DNA from: Bolinopsis microptera
Lineage: Eukaryota > Ctenophora > Tentaculata > Lobata > Bolinopsidae
Direction: 5' to 3'
DNA length: 60,000 nt
Assembly: GCF_026151205.1 (NCBI RefSeq)
Contig: NC_087076.1
Span: forward strand, 20,642,828 to 20,702,827
The notes beneath the pieces were generated by a model, which worked only from the letters and a program-made list of their open reading frames with translations, did no database searches and was not told the origin of the DNA. Position numbers and translations under genes: made by a program. Below are positions 44,741 through 55,856 of this stretch, piece after piece (position 1 is the stretch's first letter; every line of letters begins with the position of its first letter).

Positions 44741-46544
44741 CTTTATTTGTTTTCACACGTGATATTGGTTTTCAGTTTTAATTAGTTAATGCTGGAAATT
44801 AATTTGTTAATTGCTGTCAAGTGTCAGAACAAAAAAACCTCCCGCATCACTTTGCTATTGATTGAGATTCCCACTGAGGTTCTGACATCTGGTAAAAACC
44901 ATGGTAAACTTCACGTGACAGTTGCTGGCAACACAGTTATATTTACTATTTAGTGATGTAATCACTGCTGACATAGAACAATCCAAGAAAGCTTACAACT
45001 TATAATAATTCTATATAATAGCGACTTTTCAAATTTCTCCTTTTAATTTCCTCCTCCTGCCAGGAGGCAACCTTGATATTAGGCCCTGCCCTGCAGGACA
45101 GTGTTAAAATTCCAATCATAGCGGACAGCTTACTGAGGCACGCTCCAATTCAGAATAAGTCGGAATTAAATGCACGGCGGCTAATATTGTACACAGTTCC
45201 CACTCTCCTTCTGTAACCAATACCCCTGTCTTATAAGAGAGAGGTTAATGGTGTCAGGTTTATGTCATCTTTATCTCGCTCCCACTATAATCCTCATCTT
45301 AAGCCTTGTTTCTTGGGGCCCTATATTCTGAAAAAGTATATGTATATATAGCCCCATAAACAAGCCTTATTATATACAGTTGCTGAGTTGCTCTCAAATT
45401 AATGATTCAGTAATTTAAGAGATCGTTGAAGTCTTACAGTTACAGTTGATCCTGGTGGAGATCAGTCAAATTATAGTGTAAGCTTCGTAAACGCTTTAAA
45501 CTTTTGAATATTATGCTGGTGAAGCTACATCTGGTAAATGGTAGAACATCGAGTCACCCAAATGGATAAGATTACTTAATCTGGGTAATCTAATCTTGTC
45601 TGCAGACTAAGTATTTTCAGCTGATTCGATGTGATTCCTATATTATATCTGTCAGTTGTACTTTAGGGACTGTAGTCACTGTACGTAGTACTTGCGTATT
45701 TTTACTTTTTCTGCAGGATCTTCTCCCTATACACATGTATATCTGAGCTTGTTAATACTTTACTTTTAGTATATTTTCTCAAGTCTGACATTAATTCAGT
45801 GTTCCTTAAACAATATGGCCGACGATTAGAGCATGAATAACGACGCGCCGCCGACGTTTCCTGACACATGTCAAACTAATTAATTTGTCAACGCTAGTTA
45901 TAAGGCAATGCAATATCATTTGGTGCCATTTCCCATTGACTTACTGGAAACAAAACTCACATAGAACTCCAAGAAAGTATCTGCGGAGGGATTTGAGGGA
46001 ATGTGCACTGTACACACTACACTGTGACACTGTGAGTATTGTAAATATATCGTAAGTTGTAACTCGAGTCTTTCAACTGATACCCGCTCTAATTTCACTT
46101 TATTACACACCACCGGAGACGTTTTATCTCTTTTCATTTGCATTTTGCTCTTCGTTCCGTGCTGAATGTTTTGTTTGTCTGATTAACTGTTCCTTTCAGC
46201 GTTTTCCACTGCTTTCATACTTGCTTCCGCTAAGTACTCATATCTATGCATTATTCCTGGAATCCGACAAAACTTCGTATATACATACTGAAAACAAAGT
46301 TAAAAAACATCATTGTTTTGATATTAAATTTTATGAAGTTAACATTTATTGAATTTGACTGCACTTGTGACTTGTCCAAATAAAGTTATTTAAGGAGGAA
46401 TTTTCGGACGAATCAATATCTCCATTTAATCGGTGTTGTCAGGCGCATATACATTCTCGACCAATTAGAAAGTAGACACGGCGTGAATTAAATGTTACCA
46501 TTCCGTGGATAAAAAGGTATTCGCAACGCATATGTTATAACAAC
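44741..46544. other. Gene-poor stretch
   Basis: A 75-codon minus frame at 45916-46143 starts with a real ATG and could be a chance ORF or a first exon (TAT/GTGAGT donor-like site at about 45962); too weak to call. Otherwise nothing stands out. Confidence 0.4.
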
Positions 46545-46546
46545 TA

Positions 46547-47238
46547 CCTTATCGGACCTTTATATTTGAACGGTCATTAATTGAACGCTGGACTCTGGAG
46601 GTCCTAGCGTTCATCTTAATGTCCGTTCAAATAAATTCCGTCTGTGTAAGGTCCGTCCAAGTGAATTAAGTCCGTTGAGATTTTTTCCAAAATTATTCCA
46701 CTGCGAACTCATGTTTAGGATATGACAACTTTTTAATCTCAGTCACTTGTAATTTCTATTATCGGATTCGGACTAAACTATATCATTGGATCAATGAAAA
46801 ACGAGTTATTATACAATCAAATATTCTAAGTATCACATTATGGCATGATCACTTTCTTGATCTTCGGCTTCCTCGTTCACTTCTTCGGAGTTATTATTTA
46901 CCTCCACATCTTGTAATATTTTACACTGAAATGCAGCTGACTGAGGTGGTCAAATAAAAAATAGTTTCAAAAAGCAGGTATTACTGATATGATGCTTTAA
47001 GCATGAAATATTTAATGCACGATAAGTGATAACCCATTTGAGGAAGATGACCTGTGATATGATCATCAAATCTGGTCATATTTCGTATCTGTTGTTTTTA
47101 CACAACTTTTATAATCATAGACACTGATCTACAGATATTTTGACATTTTTTACTGCTTAACGACTGCCTTTGTTGCTCATTGTATGAAAATTAATTTACA
47201 AATTATCTGCTAACATTTTTAAAACGCAAAAAAAAGAT
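46547..47238 (+). mobile_element. Second pogo-like element copy, right end lost
   Basis: It starts with TA/CCTTATCGGACC at 46545 and follows the complete copy at 43547 through the subterminal GTCCGTTCAA motifs, GATATGACAACTTTT, ATCACATTATGGCATGATCA and, after an internal deletion of most of the transposase, GCAGGTATTACTGAT and the 3' region up to AAAAAAAGATG. There it passes abruptly into the GGGGA array; the right inverted repeat is missing and is not found beyond the array. It is coding-dead. Confidence 0.8.
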
Positions 47239-47743
47239 GGGGGAGGGGAGGGGAGGGGAGGGGAGGGGAGGGGAGGGGAGGGGAGGGGAGGGGAGGGGAG
47301 GGGAGGGGAGGGGAGGGGAGGGGAGGGGAGGGGAGGGGAGGGGAGGGGAGGGGAGGGGAGGGGAGGGGAGGGGAGGGGAGGGGAGGGGAGGGGAGGGGAG
47401 GGGAGGGGAGGGGAGGGGAGGGGAGGGGAGGGGAGGGGAGGGGAGGGGAGGGGAGGGGGGGGAGGGGAGGGGAGGGGAGGGGAGGGGAGGGGAGGGGAGG
47501 GGAGGGGAGGGGAGGGGAGGGGAGGGGAGGGGAGGGGAGGGGAGGGGAGGGGAGGGGAGGGGAGGGGAGGGGGAGGGGAGGGGAGGGGAGGGGAGGGGAG
47601 GGGAGGGGAGGGGAGGGGAGGGGAGGGGAGGGGAGGGGAGGGGAGGGGAGGGGAGGGGAGGGGAGGGGAGGGGAGGGGAGGGGAGGGGAGGGGAGGGGAG
47701 GGGAGGGGAGGGGAGGGGAGGGGAGGGGAGGGGAGGGGAGGGG
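47239..47743. repeat. GGGGA pentamer array, about 505 bp
   Basis: About 100 copies of GGGGA with only two visible length slips (near 47455 and 47571). The plus frame reads an artificial GEGRG repeat protein with no stop; it is not a gene. The array starts exactly where the transposon copy breaks. Such a G-rich strand should form G-quadruplexes. Confidence 0.97.
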
Positions 47744-49625
47744 AACTAAGGAAATCAGGTTTTAGAATTATTGTTTGGAAGATTTTTATTTATACCCGAG
47801 TTGTATGAAAAAAAATTCAAAAAGATAATCAAAGTACCTACATGACAATATAATATAATATATAAAGATATAATTTTTAATATAATATATAAAGATACGC
47901 AGTTTCTTAATAATAAAGATATAATACTGTAATATATGATAATGTGATGTATAATATATATAATATATTAATGTAAATGTAAATGTTGCTCCTATCCCTG
48001 TTGCTCAATACTGCTCCAACACTAGGCTGGGGTCTTTTAGTCGTTAATTTTAGTGACGCTGGTGTTATCAGTTAGTTAGTTCTTTGCTTTTAAATAGAGC
48101 CAACAAATATGTTAATTGCAGTTCACTCTGACTCATGCCTGGCTTAAGGAAATTTGTAAAAAGTAGTCAAATTAAAACTTGTGAGTAACCCTATACTATC
48201 TAGTTATCTGAGGAATTTCCCTTCTCCACTAATCATCAGGACTGAATATAGAATTAGGAATTAGGACACATCACAGTTTGGTCCTTCTAAAAAAGGACTC
48301 ATATAAGGTTTAATCGTAGTACAGTCAGTAATTTTCATTGCAAATACTGTCTTTATTATTATATAACGGAAAGGAGAATCGTAGGACGGATACTCGTATA
48401 TAAAAATATAGGTTACAGCTATAACAATGTGCTTCTTTTCAAAACTTTCCTTGAGTAATATTTTATTTAAGGTAACACGTATAATTTACATTCACGCTTT
48501 GCCATTTCCTTCCACACTTTGCCATTTCAATTGCAATTTCCTTCCACGAGCAGATTACCGGAATAGCGTTTCCGCCAAATTCCGATAAGTTCCAATAGCG
48601 ATAATTAGCACTTCAAAACTTTCCAACACATGTCACCCAGCATACTTTGTGCAGTGGCGACAAGTTGTGCCAGTCGCAGCAGTGTTACTTCCTTAGCCCA
48701 ACTTTAAATGGTATTTTAACCATTCAACCGAGTTTCACCTTCTCCACGAAAAATTACCTATGATTACATAGTAGAAATCACGATAGAGCTTAGATTATCT
48801 TCAATAAACCGTCTTACATAACGTCAACTTCCCCTTCTTTCATAGCTGTTCTAATGTAGTGTCATATGTTATAATTAGGATGTAAGATTTTGGAAATGTA
48901 TAGCTGCTCCTTCAGCGATTCCAGCGATTTCATGATCATATTTGGCTTTATGAACCACGATTAAGTAAGTGCTCTTTCACCATGTAACTTTCTTTGCCCA
49001 TATTGACCATGTTAACCATATATAACAGGAAGGTTGTTTTGTTTAAATTGATGCATCCAAGGAGTAACATGCAGATGATCATTTTTACTATTTCACAATG
49101 TTATCGCAATTGCAGCAGGTTTGATTCGAATTGATCTTCAGAATTGATTTCCCGAGAAGCAGACTCCGAGGGCGATTAAGTGATTACTACTGATGATCAC
49201 ATATTTTGATACGTAGAATAAATCGTTCCAAACTTAATTATTTGTTAAACAACGACTAAAAACCCAGATTTACTGAGCAGGTCCCTGTTATAGCATTTAT
49301 CCTAAAGATCTTAAAACATTATAAAGCTTGCAGTTATACTGCTTGTCACCCTAATTGCTTATTCTATCCTGCTATTTCTACACAGACAAGGCCGGTGTCA
49401 GCCGAGTCCAGCTAATCAAAGCATTTGCTCAAACTGATTACTTAATGATTAGCTTTCTTAGTTTATTAGAGGCAGTTTGCTGTTTCATACAAACTCAATA
49501 GGCTACAAAGACCAGTGATCCTGTCATTTAAATCAAGCCATACATCTCAATCTGCTTTCTTGATTAAACATCGATACCATCCATTGCTCCTACTTTGTGT
49601 CGTGAGAACTGCATATCTTACCAGA
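47744..49625. other. Gene-free stretch
   Basis: AT-rich with degenerate ATAATATATAAAGATA repeats at about 47850-47970. The remainder shows no ORF, repeat or motif that I can support. Confidence 0.5.
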
Positions 49626-49660
49626 CAAGGTGGGGGAGGCAACATTGCCTCCCCACCTTG
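49626..49660. repeat. Near-perfect palindrome
   Basis: CAAGGTGGGGGAGGCAA (49626-49642), CA, then TTGCCTCCCCACCTTG (49645-49660): a 16-bp stem with one extra G and a 2-nt centre. Short frames on both strands cross it because of the symmetry; none looks coding. Confidence 0.8.
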
Positions 49661-51660
49661 TTGCCCCAAACGGCGGAAGTTCAGAGGGGACAGCAGTCTT
49701 ACACAATGTTTTAATGTGCTCATAACGTACTCCACGCCAACTATAATGGACAAACAATGATCTTATAAATTCCTGAGATAACAACAGATGTCAACTTTAA
49801 GAACATTAGACTTTCATGATAGACTGTATAGTGTATACCCTTTCATAGATTAATCCCCTTTCAATACCAGTTTGTATTTCCTGAAAGCGTTTTCGATGTT
49901 GCACGTATTATAATTATATATGGGACTAGTGCAGAGTAAAATAAAATTTTCTCGAAAAAAATATCATTTTCTCGAAAAAATATCATTTGGTTTGAGAATT
50001 CAGATGTAATGAACAAATATCTGAATCTAATCTGGGTCAACAATTTAACCGAGTACAGTCACAACTCACAGTAACTGTGAGATTTTTAAAAATCTTTGAA
50101 TTTGTTAAGTGGTTCCAGTAACAAACTTTATATAGCTCTTTTCGTTTCTGCTGCATCTCTAATCTCTATGAGTTGAAAGCTATCGTGACTTTGATCCTTA
50201 AAAAAGTAAAAACTGTCTTAACTTTAATGGAAAACGTTAACATCACTTTCTGCAAAACTTTAAAATTTGTTAGTCGTTAAATACTGAAATGTTGTCTCAA
50301 ATGACAAATGATAAGATCTCAAAGTTCACGAAATACCATCCGGTTTAACAGTATATGAGCCCATCATGTTCACAGTTAAACAAATGACTAAAACTTGGAA
50401 AATTGTTTACAACAACACCACCAATTATCGACACTAACTTCCTAGTTAAACCTCAGAGTTCTCAATCGAGTAATTCAGTATTTAACATAATCACTTACAG
50501 CTATTCCAATCCAATTTGTTTTAAATTCAGCTTGCATAAACCAAATATAATATCCTTTGTTTGCTATAACAAATATGTATAAATTATAAACCAGACGCCG
50601 ATTGCTACTAATAACATCGTTTACTACCTTTCTGCGCATAATGCATATGTTTAGACTACTTAATGTTGAGTTGTTGACACAAACACAGTGTTCATTTCGT
50701 GTTCAAACTTGGTTTCAGCCACTTTTTCCTGCTAAAAATAAAACATTCTATCAAACTAATCAACACGTATTAGGGATTTCTTTGCCAGAACACTTGCTAT
50801 TGTCGAAGATTTAAGGTATCATGAGGACGATTCCTCCAGACGTTTCACTTTCCTAGCTTCTTCTTTATCAAGACTTGGCCATATATACTATATAGATAGA
50901 CACTGAGTCTCGCACATCCGCTTCATAGTCATTTCAAACTAGGTTTTATCCAAATCATTCGACTAAATTAATTGAAAATCTTTGCTCCCATTTCTTCGTT
51001 TGGTGCATTTATTTTTGGATCACCACTCTGTCAGCGTAAATACTTGATATTATATTTTTGGTATTTAATATTTAGCGTTTAATTTAGTTAGATATTGAGA
51101 TATTGAGTTTGCCATTTGACTTTCATGGTGGCAGTTCAAAGGTTTTAGGCCTTTTGTTACAATATGTATTTTCTGTGATTAGCAATATACAGTATAAAAC
51201 CCCGATTTACCGCGGCTGTAACCTTATTATAAAACTCAGCAGGATATCGTAGTTTTGCTGTAGTCTTTGCTTAAGTTAGCAAATATTCTTTCCGCATTCA
51301 TTGAAGTCCTGTTAATGAATTGATCATTAACCAGGCGACAGTTTTTAGGGTGGAACTATTCAAACCATGCGTAAAGGTATTCGAATTACTAAGTGAGATA
51401 CTGCATCTATAATAATCTCCTTAGTCCTTTCTAATTTCCAAAATATGTGATCATCAGTCGTAATCACCAACGGAATCTGCTTTCTGAGGAAATCGATTCT
51501 GAGGATTAATTTAAATTAATAACTGCCGCAATTGTTATAATATTTTGAAATAGTAAAATGAGCAGCATAGTACTCCATCATAGTTATATCCCATATCCAT
51601 AGGACACACCAATTTAGACGAATTAACCTTTCGAATTATTGTTACCATGAATAGTTCAAC
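49661..51660. other. Gene-free AT-rich stretch
   Basis: A small direct repeat TTTTCTCGAAAAAAATATCA lies at 49947-49986. A 70-codon plus frame at 50602-50814 has no motif. No gene is supported. Confidence 0.5.
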
Positions 51661-51774
51661 CATGTATGGACCAATAGTGTATGGAAATTATAAATGCGGT
51701 ATCTCACTCAGATTAAACAAATTCAATCTGAGCGAGATGCCGCCTTTATAATTTCCATACAATATTGGTTCATG
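51661..51774. repeat. Long hairpin, about 50-bp stem
   Basis: The left arm 51661-51714 pairs with 51725-51774 around a 10-nt loop (AAACAAATTC). Differences are few (for example CTCACTCAGATT against AATCTGAGCGAG). It includes GTATGGAAATTATAAA and TTTATAATTTCCATAC on opposite sides. It could be a small palindromic transposon or a hairpin RNA precursor. Confidence 0.8.
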
Positions 51775-51983
51775 CAATTACAAACGATTTGTATTGCTTT
51801 CAAGTCTTTACTATAATTTAACCGCCGGCCATCAACAAGGTTTAATTTGCCGGTCGGTCAAAGCCTGCTAAACTTCTGGCTGGTAAACTTTGGGTAATTT
51901 TTATTCTTTCATGCTAGGATTACTGTGAGATCAGTCTTTTAAAGGTTGAAATATACAAACACGCCCATATTATGGTTTGCCCA

Positions 51984-52099
51984 TGATGATAAAGGGATGA
52001 TAAAGGGATGATAAAGGGATGATAAAGGGATGATAAAGGGATGATAAAGGGATGATAAAGGGATGATAAAGGGATGATAAAGGGATGATAAAGGGATGA
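51984..52099. repeat. 11-bp tandem repeat GGGATGATAAA, about 10 copies
   Basis: The copies are essentially identical, suggesting recent slippage. The minus frame reads a repeated PLSSLYHPFII, which is a by-product. Confidence 0.95.
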
Positions 52100-54468
52100 T
52101 TCTTTTGTCCTTTATATTGCTCCGACTAAGGTCCAATACGTGTGTTCCTAAAACACATCGATACTATATTACTTAAACCTAAACCAAACCTCAAACATTG
52201 TCTATTTGAAACAGCAATGAGAAATACCAAACAAGACATACTTTTAGTCCCTCACACGAAAACAAAAGCAGCCAACTATTATAATTAGCAGGTAATACTA
52301 ACTAGTAATCACTGGAGAACCTAATACAAAGATTTTAAATACTGACAATTCAGCTGTTGTTCCGCCAGGTGTCCCACTCAGAAAGACACCGGAACTTACC
52401 ACAGACCGGTGTGTCGTGTTGTTGGTATTCTTTGTGGCTTATAAAGGTCCTTTGTGGAGAGCTGTCATTGACTGTTCTCTTTACTCCTCCTCTTTACTCA
52501 GCTTCTCCCCAGACATTTTCGTCTTTTCACGCGGTGTAAACCTGTTGACCCGTTAATTAAACTTGTGGTCACTATTCAGAGCGTATCTCGTGTTGCTACT
52601 GGTTCAGAGCTATAGAAATGCTGTATCTGCTATATTAACTGTCAGATATCATTTTGTTCCTTTGTATATATTGGGTATTTTGTTGCTGAGTATTTTGTCA
52701 CTTTGTGTCCCAGTTTATGACACCTCATTTCAGTGTAATTATTTTATTCTTCTTTGTCGTACTGGGAGACTTGTACTTGTCTGATACAGGCGAGAAGCCA
52801 TGTTGAAACACTGTTGTGTGGCGGTTTGTTAAGTTGCGACCCAGTGGTGTAACGTCATTATTTATCCCTCTCCCCTCACAATCTAATCCCCTCTACTATA
52901 TACTCAAAGTTTCGCGACCTTTCGCTTTCGCTTTCGCTTTCGCTTTCGCCTATTTTATGGCGCTCCTGACACTTGACAGTGTTTTGGCACTTCCATTATC
53001 ACTTTGTCAAACGAATGTCATGAGAGGAAATTGTAGTGGGCCCTCCCCAAATCATGACAGTCGTGAATACTATTATTTCATTTATATTTCTCGTCACCCT
53101 CCGGTAGAAACAGTTCAATATGATTTGCCTTTTTTCCACGGAATTGTGGCAGTCCCCGGCTACTCCTGCAGTAGTGGGCGGTAATGCTATTATTTATATG
53201 CGATTCTGTGTTTCCTGAATACGCTCTCAGTGCAGCAGAGTTATATGGAACATTGAGTTTTTACGTTAACGTTTTGTTGCAATACACTACACACGGCTAG
53301 CTGTACTGCAACATTTGCCGTTTGGAATTTAATTTGGTTGTGAACATGAGGCAGCAGCTGCACCATGTTTTGTCGCATCACACTTACTTTTGTGTTACAC
53401 CTATTTCGCGTCGTCACATGCTCACTATAACGAATGTTTGCACCTTTTCATTCTCCCTCTCTCCATCATCTACCTGCGTGGTTGGGGAGATAATAAGTTA
53501 TTATCTCCACTAACAGATCATCAGCTCGTTTATAGTTCAAACAGTTCATTTTCCTGCCCTGGTTACCGTTAAAGGATGCTGTGTACACACATATTTCATT
53601 TTTCTTCCATTATAAAGTTGAAATATGATCATGTATTGGAGTTTGTATCATGGTTACTGTCTCGTTCACCTTGATCGAATGAATTGTTCAACAGTATCAA
53701 GGTCCTATGAGTTATTAAGATGATGGCATGATCGGGGTGTTTCTTTAGATTAAATACCGTCACGCACAATAAGGTGGCCCTAACTAATTGCCCGTTAGCA
53801 CCCCAATAACGGTCAGGAAGCCATCCACTGGGGCCTTTTTATGGTTTTGTGAGAGCTTGAGTAGCTCAATTTCAAGCGACCACCATCATTGCAGCTATTC
53901 TTGTCGTTCGCCTGGGGTGATACTACTGTTGTGTGACTTAGGACCTTTTGAGATCTTTCACTTTTGGGGCAGCATAATATTCAAAACAGAGATAAACTGC
54001 TAGTGACAGTGCATAATGATTGTGAAAGCGTTCTAGAGAACATTATAGCTCGCACAGGGTTGTCAGCTTTGACATACTTTTTTGTGGCCACTCTTGTTGG
54101 TCGATTGAGTTTTTGTAAAACTTCTAATGATATTCATGAACGAACGCAACTCGGACAACTGCACGATTTGGTACGATCCTTGATTAATATTAAGAAAGCC
54201 ATACATCACGACTTGGTAAATATAATATACCAGCTATTTTCTATTGGGTGGTATTTTCTTTTCTTTGTTTCGAGGCGGGCTAATTCAGTATATTAAATGA
54301 TATTTCTTCTTCTCTGTTGATTTATCGTTCTTCAAAAGTAGAATATTTTATGTGCGATTAATTAATTATAGTACGGTATGTACTCATACCTTCAGATCTT
54401 GCAGGTTTCGCGGAGAATTTATTGTATAAAGGAATTCCAAGGCCAACTCACTACAGCTGCAGCTGTCA
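52100..54468. other. No gene assigned; several short frames and a CTTTCG repeat
   Basis: Plus-strand frames of 60-122 codons occur (52816-53184, 53788-54003, 53964-54296), but they start on non-ATG codons or lack motifs and convincing splice sites. A (CTTTCG)5 hexamer run is at 52919-52949. A strong minus-strand donor (GTCTGTG/GTAAGT) near 52398 is preceded by sequence with stops in all frames, so it might end a non-coding first exon. Confidence 0.35.
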
Positions 54469-54653
54469 AAAATTGTGAATCGGTTGAATTTTACAAAACT
54501 TTGTATTGTCAACGTTATATTATACTTTTACATTTGAACAGGTATTGTAAAACTAACGCAAAAATTGTGAATCGGTTGAATTTTACAAAACTTTGTATTG
54601 TCAACGTTATATTATACTTTTACATTTCAACAGGTATTGTAAAACTAACGCAA
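54469..54653. repeat. Tandem duplication, two 92-bp copies
   Basis: The block beginning AAAATTGTGAATCGGTTGAA and ending GTAAAACTAACGC occurs twice head to tail with a single visible difference (TTTGAAC against TTTCAAC). This is a very recent duplication. Confidence 0.9.
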
Positions 54654-54985
54654 AACCCCACTTTGAGCCGAGTTGTCGAATTGCAAGTAAACCAATGACG
54701 ATAGTTTTTAACCATTTCTGTCTCTCTCTCTCTCTCTAGCTAACACCACATATCAGCTGGCCTCCTTATGACTGTCTGCTTGTGTGCTGTATGTGCAGCA
54801 TATTTGGTGTGTTGTACTTATTATCCAATTAACTAAAATTCCTGCTTCAATCCAGCTCGATTTGGACGTTGTAACCAACAGGTTCTGAAAACTTCTGAAC
54901 TTTTCCTTTAGATCGTTTTGTTTAACTCCGATCAGTCTAATTGTAGTTGCTAAAGTGAAAATTCCGTCCATTTATAGTCTAGTCA

Positions 54986-55168
54986 TCAGTGAGTAATGTT
55001 AACGGAGGAGATCTGAAGAAAGAGTCTAATTAGAGATGCAAGCTCTTTTGTCGCCCCACACAAAGTGACCAACTCGTGATATTTATTACTCACCTGATCT
55101 AACAGTCCGAGCTCTTTTAGTTTTTGCGCCTCTCTTAGTTTTCTACCCCATGTGGCAGTATGCCCCAT
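54986..55168 (-). CDS. Small unidentified protein or first exon, head-to-head with the MFS gene
   Basis: ATG at 55168 (minus) opens a 60-codon frame starting MGHTATWGRKLREAQKLKEL, basic and helical. At 55093-55094 lies a consensus donor (CAG/GTGAGT), and at 55013 a strong acceptor (CTCTTTCTTCAG/ATC). The 81-nt interval between them is in phase and stop-free, so the spliced form would encode 33 residues and the retained form 60, both ending at the TGA at 54986. Alternatively exon 1 (55094-55168) joins a more distant acceptor. The position, less than 70 bp from a CACGTG/CCAAT cluster, supports a real transcript start here. I do not recognise the family. Confidence 0.4.
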   Translation of the reverse strand: MGHTATWGRKLREAQKLKELGLLDQVSNKYHELVTLCGATKELASLIRLFLQISSVNITH

Positions 55169-55212
55169 GAAACTTCAGTACACTAAACACCTGACCAAGT
55201 GTCAGCATTACC

Positions 55213-55287
55213 ATTGGTCTGCTCTTCTCACGTGACCAAAGTTGCTTTGTACCACTGGTCAGCTCTGATCCGGTCTCCTGTCACGTG
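55213..55287. promoter_or_regulatory. CACGTG/CCAAT cluster, possible bidirectional promoter
   Basis: ATTGG at 55213 and two CACGTG E-boxes at 55229 and 55282, both as TCACGTG, lie between the minus-strand ATG at 55168 and the plus-strand MFS gene. The E-box type is bound by bHLH-zip factors such as USF or MITF/TFE relatives; which one acts here is unknown. Confidence 0.4.
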
Positions 55288-55753
55288 GGTGACCTTTGTG
55301 AGGAGCACTTAAAGTATATGTCCTTTTGATGATATATCTGTAACGGCATAGCTCAATTGTCAAGTTTGCTACAGCCGCTCTGTGTTGAAGTATTAAGATA
55401 TCGTGGCTCAATCATTCTTGAGTTTCTCAGAGTTCCTGCTACAACAACGTTTAATTGATTAGTTAATTGCCGACTGTTATAATGTTCAGAATAACACCTC
55501 ATTTTTATAACAGTATTACATTTATAATATCAATTTTACCACATTTTCGACATATCATCACTGTTCTATTGTTCGACTGACAAAAAGAGTTTTACATTTC
55601 AAAGTTCCGTTATTAAGCCCGTTGTTATAACCTACCAGATAGAATATTTCTTTGTAAGAAATACTTACGACCCTTCTCCATTTTCGATTAAAACTCTTTG
55701 ATACCGATTTTGTTCGACAATTATCGGTTATTAGGACCTGACTCCAATCTAAC

Positions 55754-55829
55754 TATATATAAAATAGCTTTACATTCAGCGATTTAAACTCACGGTTATA
55801 TTCCCATAGGTACGATGGAACCAGAATGA
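55754..55829 (+). promoter_or_regulatory. TATA box and short upstream ORFs of the MFS gene
   Basis: TATATATAAAATAG at 55754-55767 lies about 100 bp before the MFS start codon. If transcription starts near 55790, the leader contains two minimal upstream ORFs: ATG GAA CCA GAA TGA at 55815-55829 and ATG ATG TAG overlapping it at 55826-55834. The first has a G at +4 and would be expected to lower translation of the main frame. Both are inferred from sequence only. Confidence 0.4.
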
Positions 55830-55856
55830 TGTAGTTGAAGTCAAGTTTGCCCTAAA

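Noticed and set aside
45916-46143. 75-codon minus-strand ORF with a possible GTGAGT donor
   Set aside because: Real ATG and fair composition, but no partner exon, motif or promoter; left out for lack of support.
47237-47749. 170-codon plus-strand ORF (Gly/Glu/Arg repeats)
   Set aside because: It is a direct read-out of the GGGGA array; any frame of that repeat is open.
52340-52560. Minus-strand exon ending at a strong donor near 52398
   Set aside because: All frames upstream of the donor carry stops, so it cannot be a long coding exon; a non-coding first exon is possible but unsupported.
52816-53184. 122-codon plus-strand ORF
   Set aside because: It contains the CTTTCG repeat (read as FAFAFA), lacks a convincing start and has no domain.
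53964-54296. 110-codon plus-strand ORF
   Set aside because: It starts on TTG, shows no motif and has no visible splice signals or promoter; possible but unsupported.
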